64,000 nucleotides of DNA from Leptidea sinapis (Eukaryota; Arthropoda; Insecta; Lepidoptera; Pieridae). The position numbers and the translations under genes were made by a program. The notes beneath the pieces were generated by a model. It did not search any database. It saw only the letters and a program-made list of their open reading frames with translations, and had not been told where the DNA came from. The stretch is taken from positions 5,381,001 to 5,445,000 of the forward strand of contig NC_066312.1 of NCBI RefSeq assembly GCF_905404315.1, read 5' to 3'. Each line of letters opens with the position of its first letter. The first letter of the stretch is position 1. This document shows positions 54,180 to 63,823 of the stretch, piece after piece.

Positions 54180-55803
54180 TGAGATCATACACATTCCCCG
54201 AACAAAAAGTTCATTTGCACAACACTAATTTAACTATTTGGGACGATATCTTTTCAAAAATATTAATACGAAACTTAAAATTATGCCTTGTAATATATAT
54301 GAACTTAGACATAAACTCGAGAACATGTTAGGAAACCTAAATTACGAAGCTACTAAGAATCTTATTCGTTAAGCACTACTTTTATTAGGTATACTATTTG
54401 ATAAATAAAAAGCTAAACACATACTCACACACATACACACACAAACACACAACACACACCCTAAATTATATATAAAATAGTTTTTGTGTTCATAATTTGT
54501 TGCATAACTTACATTGTTAGACCTTAAAATACGTTGATGTTTGTTATTTGACATTTTACATTGCACAACTGGGAAGAGACTGACCCCAAGGTCACGGGCT
54601 GTTCTAGTTTGGGGTCGAGGCTAATTATAAGCATAATTGTATTTTGTTTTGGCAACAAATAAAGATTTATTATTATTAATATTATTATTATAGAAACAAA
54701 ACATCTATGATTTTTTAAAACTACTAGGACAAAAATTATAAAAATTTGCTAAAAGATTCTCTGTTCCTATTGATAAGTATGCAACCAGTATAGAATAAGA
54801 ATTCCATTTCTGCATCCCGAACACTAGGAACTCATTTGTTAACAGAAGTGTGTCATCTCAACTTTCCATAAACAAAGGATCAATATACGTAGACTGTGTC
54901 AGTGAAATTGAAAGTGCGCCGTCTGCTCCCAGCGGCCGTATATTAAGGCTCAAGGTCTTTGAACCAATCACATCATTCGTATGACTACCGTTTATTATCA
55001 AAATATATTCACAACCACTGTCTTAATCCGGAAGGATAGGCTTTACTTTCATGGTTCACTTTAATTTTTACCAGTGGGAGGATTATGGATACCACAGCGG
55101 AGCCTATTTCTGAAGGGTTTCGTAGCTAGTGAAATTACTGGGCAAATGAAGCCAACACAATTGACAAACACCATTAAACGTACAAAATCAAATAAATAAA
55201 TTATTAACGCCAATTCATTTTACTATATAATTTAAACTGTTTACTTTTGCATTTACCGTGACCTTTTACCAAGAAGAGATAATACAGAATTTAAACAATC
55301 CTTACTTGTTATAACATATATATAATAATAATTAACTGAAATATACGTCAACCACCCACCATTATAATTAGAATATTATCATACCCTTTGGTTTCATACC
55401 ACAATCATTGGTTTAGGATCTTATGAATTTCCTAACTTGCGGTTTCTTTGAATCAGAATAATAATCATATGTTAATATTAAAACATAAGTTTACGTTAGG
55501 AAACAAATTTAAATAAAATAAAACGATTTTAATATAATATGGCACAATTAGTCAACTCGTGTGTTTAACAGCTAGTGTGAAACGACAAATGATTTCCTCA
55601 ATAAAGTACCTAAATATTAACAAATAAAAGTAACAGGGACAATAACTTACTGTTCATTTATTACATTAATACGTCACTATCTTTCCGGACTACTAAAGCA
55701 ACACATATTGTAATAGGTTTTATCAACTCGGGTTTGTTATAATAATATTATGTACACACACAAGGGCTGTGTATGTTGTTAGTGACTCCAGTAAAATAGT
55801 ATA
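54180..55803. other. No gene; several short repeats
   Basis: CA-rich microsatellite at 54418-54468; reversed M2 at 54800-54950 ('aaaggatcaatatacgtaga'); reversed SINE/MITE scrap at 55068-55165 ('accagtgggaggattatgga', 'gtagctagtgaaattactgg'). Nothing coding. Confidence 0.5.
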
Positions 55804-55834
55804 TCCATACTAATATTATAAATGCGAAAGTAAC

Positions 55835-55835
<1 letters not shown>

Positions 55836-55887
<52 letters not shown>
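55836..55887. repeat. (CTGT)n microsatellite in the Helitron leader
   Basis: About thirteen near-perfect tetranucleotide units. The non-autonomous copy at 43801 lacks the run. Confidence 0.95.
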
Positions 55888-56384
55888 TCCTCTTTCACGC
55901 CTAAACGGCTGAACGGATTTTGATGAAATTTGGTATGGTGATAGATGATAACCTAGAAATGGTCATAGGCTATAAATAATCACGCCATCGTTCTTAGGGG
56001 GTAGGCAGACAGATCTTGATGAAATTTAGTAAGGTAAATACTAATTGATGAAATTTAGCGAGCGAAGAGGCGGTGCGGCGCGAGGGGAGGGCCGTGCCCA
56101 ACTGTGCCTACCCAAGCGGGCAGACGCACGAGGGCAGACGTCGTCGTCGCACGTATGCGAATATTGAAATATTGCGTTACGAAACTCTATTCGTTGCGTA
56201 TTTTTGGTTAGGTTTGTCAGGTGCATAGTTGTTTAGGTTCAATACGTTATTGATTGATTTAGATATTTAGGTTATAAGTAAAAAGGTTTGCTTTATCGAA
56301 GTTTTTATAAAAAATTGTCTTACGTTGTAGTTTTTAAAACTACCGATTTTAAAAATCTTTAATTATTGTTTTATTGTTTTCGAT

Positions 56385-59300
56385 ATGCCACGCAAACGTA
56401 AATCCAATCTAAGCCGTAGTTCTAGCAGAGCTCGAACTGCAAAAGTTGCTAGAAGCCAAGAATCTGAAGAGCAGACTCAGACGCGTCAGATGTTAGATTC
56501 TCAGCGTCATGCGACTCAAAGAGCTTCTGAGACCTATACGCAGACTCAAGCCCGTAGGACCTTAGATGCTGAGCGCCACGAATCTCAAAGGGCCTCTGAG
56601 ACGTTTACACAGACTCAAGCCCGTCAGGCCCTAGATGCTGAACGCCACGCATCTCAAAGAGCCTCTGAGACGTTTACGCAGACTGAGACCCGTCAGGCCC
56701 TGGATGCTGAACGCCACGCATCTCAAAGGGCCTCTGAGACCTATACGCAGACTCAAGCCCGACAAACCTTAGATGCTGAGCGCCACGCATTTCAAAGGGC
56801 CTCTGAGACGTTTACGCAGACTCAGGCCCGTCAGACCCTGGATGCTGAACGCCACGCATCTCAAAGAGCTGCTGAGGCAGTGGAACAGACTCAGACACGT
56901 CGAGTTTTAGATGCCGAACGTCACGCGCAATTGATTGCGGCAGAGACTGACGAAGATTCACAAAGACGACGTCTTTTAAATGCTGAACGGCAGGCAGAAA
57001 GAAGACGTACGTTTTCAATGAGTACGTGGGAGGCATTTAATGGTGCCGCTTTTGAGTATGACCCTTTGATCGACTATGTTAATCACCGATTGGTTATCAT
57101 TGGGAGAATGGATAAAAAATGCAGATATTGTGAAGCACTGAAATGGAAAGAAGAAACTCCAGGTATGTGCTGTTCTGGTGGAAAGGTTAAAATTCCATTA
57201 CTTGGCGAGCCAGAGGAACCTCTTAAATCTTTACTTTTATACGACAGTAATGAATCGCGCCGGTTTTTAAGCAGGATTAGAAAGTATAATTCTTGCTTTC
57301 AGATGACGTCATTTGGTGTAGATAAGGAGGTCGTAATGCCTGGATTTTCACCTACTTTTACCATCCAAGGACAGGTGTATCACAGGATTGGTTCCTTACT
57401 TCCCGCAAATAATGAACAACCAAAGTTTTTGCAACTTTATTTCATGGGCGATGAAAAAAACGAAGCTGATCGCAGGTGTCAAAATATACAAGGGATCGAA
57501 AGGGATACTGTTTTAAAAATCCAGAGAATGTTGCATGAACATAATCGCCTTATCAATACTTTCAAAACAGCACTAGAAAGAATGCCGGGAGAGGATTATA
57601 GGTTGGTGATGCACCCCGATCGCACACCAAGTGGGGAACATGAAAGGCGGTATAATGCACCGTTAATAAATGAAGTCGCAGCCTTGGTTACAGGCGAACA
57701 GTTTGCTTTCCGTGATATAGTTTTACAGGCCCGAGATGACACATTAACCAGGGTGCCTGATACTCATAAATTTTATGATGCGTTGCAATATCCGATCATA
57801 TTTAGTAAGGGACAAGAGGGGTACCACTTTCAAGTTCCTCAAATTAATCCTGTAACAGGTCTCCCCTTGCATAACAAAAAGGTTTCATGCATGGATTTTT
57901 ATGCCTACAACATGATGATACGAGAAAACAACTTTAACATTGTACAAAGATGCAAGCAACTGGCCAATCAGTTTTACGTTGACATGTACGTTAAAGTTGA
58001 AAGCGAGAGGTTACGGTACATATCATTAAATCAAACTAAACTAAGAGCAGAGAATTACATCCATCTTCAAGACGCTGTGGCAAATGACGCTAATTTAAAT
58101 CCAAATAACTTAGGTCGTATGGTCATTTTACCATCTTCATTTGTAAATAGCCCGCGGTACTTACACGAATATACTCAGGGCGCGTTTGTTTATGTGCGTA
58201 CACATGGTCGCCCTGACTTATTCGTCACCTTTACTTGCAACCCAGCCTGGCCCGAAATAGTCAATCAGTTGATGCCGGGGCAAAGCGCAATAGATAGACA
58301 TGATGTAGTCGCAAGAGTTTTTAGACTAAAAGTTAAAAAACTAATGGATGTGATTAATAAAGGCCGAGTGTTCAGAGAAGCGCGCTGCTTTATGTACTCT
58401 GTGGAATGGCAGAAGCGTGGACTGCCACATGTCCATATATTATTGTGGTTAAAAGATAAGTTACGACCCGATCAAATAGATAACATAATCAGCGCTGAAA
58501 TACCGGATCCTAACATTGACAAGATCCTCCATGACATTATTGTAAAAAATATGATTCACGGTCCATGCGGACCCGAAAATCCACAGTGCCACTGCATGAA
58601 AGACGGAAAATGCACAAAAAAATTTCCTCGCAAGTTAGTGAAAGAGACCGTTCACAACGACCACGGATACCCGCAGTATCGTAGAAGAGCGCCACCAGAC
58701 GGAGGTCGAACAGCAACCGTGAAGCTCCGAAATGGTAGCTACGTTACGGTTGATAATAGTTGGGTAGTCCCCTATTCACCAATTTTATCAAAAATGTTTA
58801 ACGCCCACATAAATGTTGAGGCATGCAGTTCAGTACGCGCCATCAAATATATTTGCAAATATATAAACAAGGGTAGTGATCAAGCTATTTTCAATTTTAG
58901 AAATACTGATCTTGCGAATCCCGTAGATGAGGTACAAACTTATCAGTCTGGTCGGTATGTCAGCAGCAACGAAGCCGTGTGGCGTCTGTTAGCATTTCCG
59001 TTGCACGAAAGGCATCCCACCGTGACACATCTCAGCGTGCATTTAGAAAATGGTGAACGCGTTTATTTTAATGAACACAATTTCCACGAACGAATAACTA
59101 CTCCGCCAAAAACCACACTCACTGCTTTTTTTGATCTTTGTATCAGAGATGAGTTTGCAAAAACTCTTCTTTATGTCGAGGTGCCGAGGTATTATACTTG
59201 GGATGCAAGTAGGAAAACTTGGAAACGCCGCATTCAAGGTACTTCAGTTCACGATTGGCCTGGCGTCAAATCTGGAGATGCTTTAGGACGAGTTTATACA

Positions 59301-61196
59301 GTTCATGTTAGTAACATGGAATGTTTTTGTCTACGCATGCTTTTACACCATGTGCGCGGACCTACCTCTTTCAATGATCTAAAAAAATACAACACACAAG
59401 ATTATCCTACATTTCGAGAGGCATGTGAGGCAAGAGGATTACTGGAGAATGACAACCATTGGGATGTGACACTGGAAGAAGCTGCTCAATGTAGATCAGC
59501 AGGCAAGATGAGAGAGCTATTTGCTGTATTAGTAGCGACATGTGGTCTTTCAAATCCTCAACAATTGTGGGATAAATACAAAAATGATATGATCGACGAT
59601 ATATTGCACAGATTACAAGAGCAAAATCCCAATGACACGTACAGTGATTTAATTTACAATGAGGGTCTGACAAAAATTGAAGACCAGGTTAAAACAATTT
59701 CTGGAAAGGATTTATCAGATTATGGAATGATCAGACCACAGAGAACCGAGGAAATCAGTAGCGATTTAATACGGGAACTAGATTACGATACTGCTTCCTT
59801 ACAACAACAATTGACGGAGTCTGTTCCACGTTTGATCCCAGAACAAAGGTTAGTATTTGACAATGTTTTCAAAAAAATCGAAGATGGCGAAGGTGTTTTG
59901 TTATTTTTGGATGCTCCCGGAGGCACGGGAAAAACCTTTCTTTTAAACTTGCTTTTAGCGCAAATCCGAAAAGATAAAGGAATTGCTGTAGCAGTTGCCT
60001 CTTCCGGAATAGCCGCCACTCTGCTCAATGGTGGTCGAACGGCACATTCGGTGCTTAAACTGCCATTAAACTTAGCCCATGAAGAAATGCCAGTCTGTAA
60101 TATAAGTAAAAACAGCGAGCGTGGACGTATGTTGCAGCAATGTAAATTATTAGTTTGGGATGAGTGTACTATGTCCCATAAAAGAGCAATTGAAGCTCTA
60201 GATCGGACTTTGAAAGACATCAAGAGTAATCCAAATATCATGGGGGGGATGGTGGTACTTTTAGCGGGCGATTTTAGACAGACTTTGCCGGTTATCACTA
60301 AAGGCACCCCTGCAGATGAAATAAATGCGTGTTTAAAAGCGTCAACGTTATGGGTGCACGTAAAAACGTTAAGTCTGTCTACAAATATGAGAGTGCAACT
60401 ACACAATGATGTACAATCTGGACAATATGCTGCTGCTCTTCTTAAAATTGGAGAAGATCGTATGGCAAAGGATGGTAATGGCATGATTACATTGGATCGT
60501 GAATTCTGCAATGTTGTGCATAATCCAGATGATCTAAATAACTTCGTCTATAGCGAACTGCTAACTAATATGAGGAATAGAGACTGGTTATGTGAAAGAG
60601 CAATTTTAGCGCCGACGAATGAAATGGTGGGACAGATAAACGAGCAAATTATGTCACGCGTGGAAGGTGATATTGTTGAGTTTCTCTCTGTAGACACTGT
60701 AATGGATACTGAACAAGTAATATCATACCCTGTAGAATTTCTTAATTCTTTAGAACTGTCGGGAGTACCTTCACACAAACTGAGGCTGAAAGTAGGCGTT
60801 CCTGTCCTTTTAATGCGGAATTTAGATGCACCAAGACTGTGTAATGGCACACGGTTGCAAGTGACACACCTCGGTCGCAATATTGTAAAAGCAATCATTA
60901 TGACTGGAATGGCAAAAGGAGAGAACGTTTTAATCCCCCGTATACCCATAATTCCGACAGATTTGCCATTCCAGTTTAAGAGATTACAGTTTCCGCTGAA
61001 AATCGCATTCGCTATGACGATAAATAAAGCTCAGGGGCAAACATTAAAAGTAGCCGGCATTAATTTAGAAAAGAGTTGTTTTTCTCACGGACAATCATAC
61101 GTGGCTTGCTCACGTGTTTCAAGTCCACAGAATCTCCATGTGTTGGCCAGAGAGGGAAAAACAAAGAACATAGTTTACAAAAATGTACTACAGTAA
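56385..61196 (+). CDS. Helitron Rep/helicase transposase, intact (1603 aa)
   Basis: Nickase-helicase for rolling-circle transposition; expected to cut and rejoin single strands at TC and CTAG ends and unwind DNA in the nucleus. Domains: basic start (KRKSNLSRSSSRARTAKVAR, likely nuclear signal); residues 30-208, seven 23-residue repeats plus a partial one; Zn-like cluster C246, C249, C262, C263; Helitron N-terminal domain; Rep motif 1 LFVTFTCNPAWPEI (612-625); HUH motif GLPHVHILLWL with H682 and H684; catalytic Tyr motif AIKYICKYINKG with Y822 and Y826; Walker A GGTGKT (1179-1184); Walker B VWDE (D1259, E1260); LAGDFRQTLPV (1293-1303); TINKAQGQT (1545-1553); YVACSR (1572-1577, Arg finger). Length is normal for the family and there is no stop or frameshift. 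The Met at 56385 gives the basic start; no other feature competes. No promoter is evident. Confidence 0.95.
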   Translation: MPRKRKSNLSRSSSRARTAKVARSQESEEQTQTRQMLDSQRHATQRASETYTQTQARRTLDAERHESQRASETFTQTQARQALDAERHASQRASETFTQTETRQALDAERHASQRASETYTQTQARQTLDAERHAFQRASETFTQTQARQTLDAERHASQRAAEAVEQTQTRRVLDAERHAQLIAAETDEDSQRRRLLNAERQAERRRTFSMSTWEAFNGAAFEYDPLIDYVNHRLVIIGRMDKKCRYCEALKWKEETPGMCCSGGKVKIPLLGEPEEPLKSLLLYDSNESRRFLSRIRKYNSCFQMTSFGVDKEVVMPGFSPTFTIQGQVYHRIGSLLPANNEQPKFLQLYFMGDEKNEADRRCQNIQGIERDTVLKIQRMLHEHNRLINTFKTALERMPGEDYRLVMHPDRTPSGEHERRYNAPLINEVAALVTGEQFAFRDIVLQARDDTLTRVPDTHKFYDALQYPIIFSKGQEGYHFQVPQINPVTGLPLHNKKVSCMDFYAYNMMIRENNFNIVQRCKQLANQFYVDMYVKVESERLRYISLNQTKLRAENYIHLQDAVANDANLNPNNLGRMVILPSSFVNSPRYLHEYTQGAFVYVRTHGRPDLFVTFTCNPAWPEIVNQLMPGQSAIDRHDVVARVFRLKVKKLMDVINKGRVFREARCFMYSVEWQKRGLPHVHILLWLKDKLRPDQIDNIISAEIPDPNIDKILHDIIVKNMIHGPCGPENPQCHCMKDGKCTKKFPRKLVKETVHNDHGYPQYRRRAPPDGGRTATVKLRNGSYVTVDNSWVVPYSPILSKMFNAHINVEACSSVRAIKYICKYINKGSDQAIFNFRNTDLANPVDEVQTYQSGRYVSSNEAVWRLLAFPLHERHPTVTHLSVHLENGERVYFNEHNFHERITTPPKTTLTAFFDLCIRDEFAKTLLYVEVPRYYTWDASRKTWKRRIQGTSVHDWPGVKSGDALGRVYTVHVSNMECFCLRMLLHHVRGPTSFNDLKKYNTQDYPTFREACEARGLLENDNHWDVTLEEAAQCRSAGKMRELFAVLVATCGLSNPQQLWDKYKNDMIDDILHRLQEQNPNDTYSDLIYNEGLTKIEDQVKTISGKDLSDYGMIRPQRTEEISSDLIRELDYDTASLQQQLTESVPRLIPEQRLVFDNVFKKIEDGEGVLLFLDAPGGTGKTFLLNLLLAQIRKDKGIAVAVASSGIAATLLNGGRTAHSVLKLPLNLAHEEMPVCNISKNSERGRMLQQCKLLVWDECTMSHKRAIEALDRTLKDIKSNPNIMGGMVVLLAGDFRQTLPVITKGTPADEINACLKASTLWVHVKTLSLSTNMRVQLHNDVQSGQYAAALLKIGEDRMAKDGNGMITLDREFCNVVHNPDDLNNFVYSELLTNMRNRDWLCERAILAPTNEMVGQINEQIMSRVEGDIVEFLSVDTVMDTEQVISYPVEFLNSLELSGVPSHKLRLKVGVPVLLMRNLDAPRLCNGTRLQVTHLGRNIVKAIIMTGMAKGENVLIPRIPIIPTDLPFQFKRLQFPLKIAFAMTINKAQGQTLKVAGINLEKSCFSHGQSYVACSRVSSPQNLHVLAREGKTKNIVYKNVLQ
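56472..56990 (+). repeat. 69 bp in-frame tandem repeat in the Helitron gene
   Basis: Encodes repeats of the form QTQARQTLDAERHASQRASE plus TFT. Central units (56610-56840) differ by only a few bases, e.g. 'gatgctgaacgccacgcatc' recurs; outer units are more diverged. Charged, Gln/Arg/Glu-rich and probably helical. Confidence 0.9.
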
Positions 61197-61529
61197 TAAG
61201 GCCTCTTATTTTTAGCTTCCTACATTATTATACTACTTACATTAAGTTAGTACTTCCTACGCAGATGATACTACGGATGTCACACTGTCTAACATCGGGG
61301 GTTGGCAGGTAGGTAGTTAGTAGTATTTTAAACCGATTTACATTATTTACTTTTTATATTTACTAAGGAAACATTCGGAGCTATCCATTATGTAGCTTAG
61401 GTTGCTTTTGAACAAATTTTGATGTGAAGTTGAGGACTGGAACACGATAGTGGGACATTGTTGCAGGGGGACTTATAGCCGGGAGAAAACAAAAAAACTT
61501 ATGCGGACGAAGTCGCGGGTAAAAGCTAG

Positions 61530-61734
61530 TATGAAAATAAATATTATTATAATCGTACAAATTATATATACATCAACTGGCAACAACTGTTTATAATTAT
61601 ATAATTAAATTATATAATTATAAACAGCTTACTTACTGTAATTATTTAGGTTGTCTGGCCACGCGTGTCTGTCGGCTTAGGTTGTTTTGTTCTAGACGAA
61701 GCTATCCCGCTCAAAGTCACGCGTGGCGAGTGTA
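61530..61734. other. Flank of the Helitron; AT palindrome
   Basis: Contains the inverted repeat listed at 61587-61627, otherwise unremarkable. Confidence 0.5.
61587..61627. repeat. Perfect 20 bp AT-rich inverted repeat, 1 nt centre
   Basis: CTGTTTATAATTATATAATT (61587-61606), centre A, then its exact reverse complement to 61627. Confidence 0.95.
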
Positions 61735-62215
61735 GGTACCTTTATTACATTTGGCTTGGCACCGACTTCTAAGCTGTCATTATGTAGCATATACAAATAA
61801 TAGTATTTTATTAATAATAAAGGTAAAGATTTGCATAAGAGATGTATTAAATTAAATTTTTAGTTATTTCATTCATTCAGTTTTTGAAGTCAGTTTTTAT
61901 AAACAAAGTTTTTTTTACGTTTTAGTATCAGTTAATTATAATATATAATCAACCTGAATGAAAACACCAAAAAAAAAGCCGTACACAGAAAACAATTATG
62001 TCATCTAAGTAGACCAAAATTTTCATATAACTGTTCATAAAATGAAAACTAGTAGGTCAAACTATGTAAAAATTTTATGGGACCAAATGGCATCTATTTC
62101 GCTTAGAATTACGTTAATCGGATCATAAATCTCAGAGTAATCGGTGTACAAACATAAAAAAAATACCGATCGAATTGATAACCTCCTCCTTTTTGAAGTC
62201 GGTTAAAAAATTAGA
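61735..62215 (+). repeat. Dispersed arthropod repeat with 'aagtcggtt' end
   Basis: 61745-61905 matches 52735-52925. The right part ends 'cctcctcctttttgaagtcg', a phrase abundant in insect genomes, and the left part contains 'gtttttgaagtcagttt'. Probably a non-autonomous DNA element; classification is not certain. Confidence 0.5.
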
Positions 62216-62934
62216 TTAAAAAAATATATTAACGGAACGCATTGACGCGATGTGACTTTTTAAGGGAGGTAAAATAGAATTCAAGGTTGGACAAATATTG
62301 TCTTTACGGATGAAACATGTCTCAACGCTCACCGCATCGTATTCCGATTCTGGACACACGACACTGCTAAGCTATTTCAGTTGTTTCATTTGTATGCCAA
62401 AGAAAGTAAACTTTATATAATGTTCATATCATCGACCAATAATCCTTTAAATTTTGTTCTGCTTTTGTCCTTAATAAATAACAGTTATACCTAATTTACA
62501 TATAAGCTTTTATATGTAGTAATCGTTATGTGTGGCACATCACTGGGCGGTACCCGTGTATTAAGTGCGATATGCTTTGTATGAAATTTTACCTTAAACA
62601 AAGCGAAATTTCATAGGCTGTGTGTCGAGACGGCGTTCAGGTGGGAGTTGTTTATTCATATTTTTGTTATTTTGTGTGTGCCTCACACACAAAGGCGATT
62701 ATATTTCCATCTCTTTCATGAGATGTTTCGTTTAGTGATACTACTTCTTTAATTTACATGTGCATTACAGCTGGCTCTTATATTTTATGCGATCCTAGTA
62801 ACTGAACGTCGTAATTTCATTCATGATCAGATGTTTGCTTACTCGAGTACGCATGTGACACCACAGCTGATCAACAGCTGATCGTAAGATGGTAGGTATA
62901 TTAGAATAATCGTGCAAACATTTTATAAGAATAT
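62216..62934. other. No gene seen
   Basis: Mixed-composition sequence without motif-bearing frames. 'agctgatcaacagctgatc' at 62865-62883 is a short direct repeat. Confidence 0.35.
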
Positions 62935-63118
62935 AGATGTTTGATTTCGAGTCATGTCCTGACATCCATGGATGTTTGTATCCATCCATCTATGTATATT
63001 TAAGTAAGTATATCGTATTAAATATAACTAGGGTAATCGTGCAACCTATAAGCACAGGCTTACGAGTAGATTGACGCAAGTAATTTGTGTAAAAGTGTGT
63101 CAATATTATTATTAATCT
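62935..63118 (+). mobile_element. tRNA-SINE, 3' part
   Basis: 'gatttcgagtcatg', 'gtatatcgtattaaatata' and 'aatttgtgtaaaagtgtgtc' followed by 'aatattattatta' match the body and tail of the SINE at 36097-36366. The tRNA-like head is missing or replaced. Confidence 0.65.
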
Positions 63119-63230
63119 ACCTAGTCTTGACATAGATACAGAAAGAAATAATAAAAATGTATTGCAAATAAAATTTTACAGCGTGTTAGTTTAATACACA
63201 AATATAAAACAATTTAAAAATATAAAAAGC

Positions 63231-63345
63231 TTATTCAAATTGGTCTCCATTGAGTGAAATACAGTTCTTTATACGTTGAGGCCAGTTATCAATAGAAGTA
63301 CGCACTCTTTTCACAGAAAAATACTTCAGTGCCAATCGTACGGTT
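63231..63345 (-). pseudogene. Mariner-like transposase, extreme C-terminus
   Basis: Minus-strand frame LKYFSVKRVRTSIDNWPQRI then KNCISLNGDQFE and TAA at 63233-63231. It has the family ending (xWxxRxxxCIxxxGxxFE). The frame runs out at about 63345, where the jockey-like ORF1 begins, so the retroelement probably inserted here or is 5' truncated against it. Catalytic core absent. Confidence 0.65.
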
Positions 63346-63766
63346 TATTTTAGGGGACCAGCCCAGGCGCCGCCCGACTCAGGGCACTACGTCACGGACG
63401 TATATTCCCGCTCCGCCACCGCAATTCAATGCGTGGTCCAGGTCACCACCAACGGTCGTTACAACCAAGGTAGCCCCGGTCACGCCTACTGCGCCTGTCG
63501 CGGCCCCTGCGCCTGTCGCGGCCCCTGCGCCTGTCGCGGCCCCTGCGCCTGTCGCGGCCCCTGCGCCTGTCGCGGCCCCTGCGCCTTACAGGCCACCGTT
63601 GGCCTCCTGCCCGGCGGCACCGGCCCCGCGGCTGAGGCCTGCCGTGCCCGCGCCACGACAAAACGGCGCCGCTACCGATATAGCGTTTATGTGCAATCTC
63701 GCCCGACATATGCGGAGCTGCAGGCCCTCGCCGCGACGCTCAAGCCGTTCTCGAACTAATGTGTGA
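63346..63766 (+). pseudogene. Jockey-like ORF1 (Gag-like), C-terminal part, frameshifted
   Basis: Pro/Ala-rich frame: QPRRRPTQGTTSRTYIPAPP, then five APVAAP repeats, then ATDIAFMCNLAR. After about 63700 the conserved continuation moves to a second frame (TYAELQALAATLKP, 63704-63745) and a third (LELMCENINMFTALSDFLYR, ending TAA 63813-63815). The third frame's stop is eight bases before the ORF2 start, which is the usual spacing. So ORF1 has two small indels near its end, or the sequence has errors in this GC-rich stretch. ORF1 proteins of these elements bind the element RNA; no CCHC knuckle is visible in this part. Confidence 0.6.
63491..63580 (+). repeat. 18 bp x 5 minisatellite in ORF1
   Basis: Five identical units GCGCCTGTCGCGGCCCCT, encoding a six-residue Ala/Pro/Val repeat in the ORF1 frame. 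GC content is about 80 percent in an AT-rich window. Confidence 0.95.
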
Positions 63767-63823
63767 GAACATCAACATGTTCACAGCGTTGTCCGACTTT
63801 CTGTATCGTAAATAACATTCGCG

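Larger units (their letters stand above)
55804..61529 (+). mobile_element. Autonomous Helitron, complete (5726 bp)
   Basis: Flanked by A (55803) and T (61530), the Helitron target dinucleotide, with no target duplication. 5' end TCCATACTAATATTATAAAT, then a (CTGT)n run at 55836-55887, then 'tcacgcctaaacggctgaac'. 3' end 'gcggacgaagtcgcgggtaa' then 'aagCTAG', with a weak GAC-GAA-GTC hairpin at 61506-61514 about a dozen bases before CTAG. The leader is 581 bp and the trailer 333 bp around a single open frame. Helitrons move by rolling-circle transposition with a HUH nickase and a Pif1-like helicase. Complete ends plus an intact protein make this copy young and possibly active. Related termini: 43801-44515. 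Confidence 0.9.

Noticed and set aside
55836..55887. (CTGT)n run as an independent microsatellite locus
   Set aside because: It is inside the Helitron leader between its TC end and its ORF, so it belongs to the element.
59783..60511. 242-codon antisense open frame opposite the Helitron helicase
   Set aside because: It is a shadow of the strongly biased sense frame; the sense strand carries all helicase motifs.
63491..63580. A CRISPR-like array
   Set aside because: Units are contiguous with no spacers and the genome is eukaryotic.
63443..63709. Arg/Gly-rich antisense open frame (RRGRDR repeats)
   Set aside because: It is the reverse strand of the ORF1 minisatellite.
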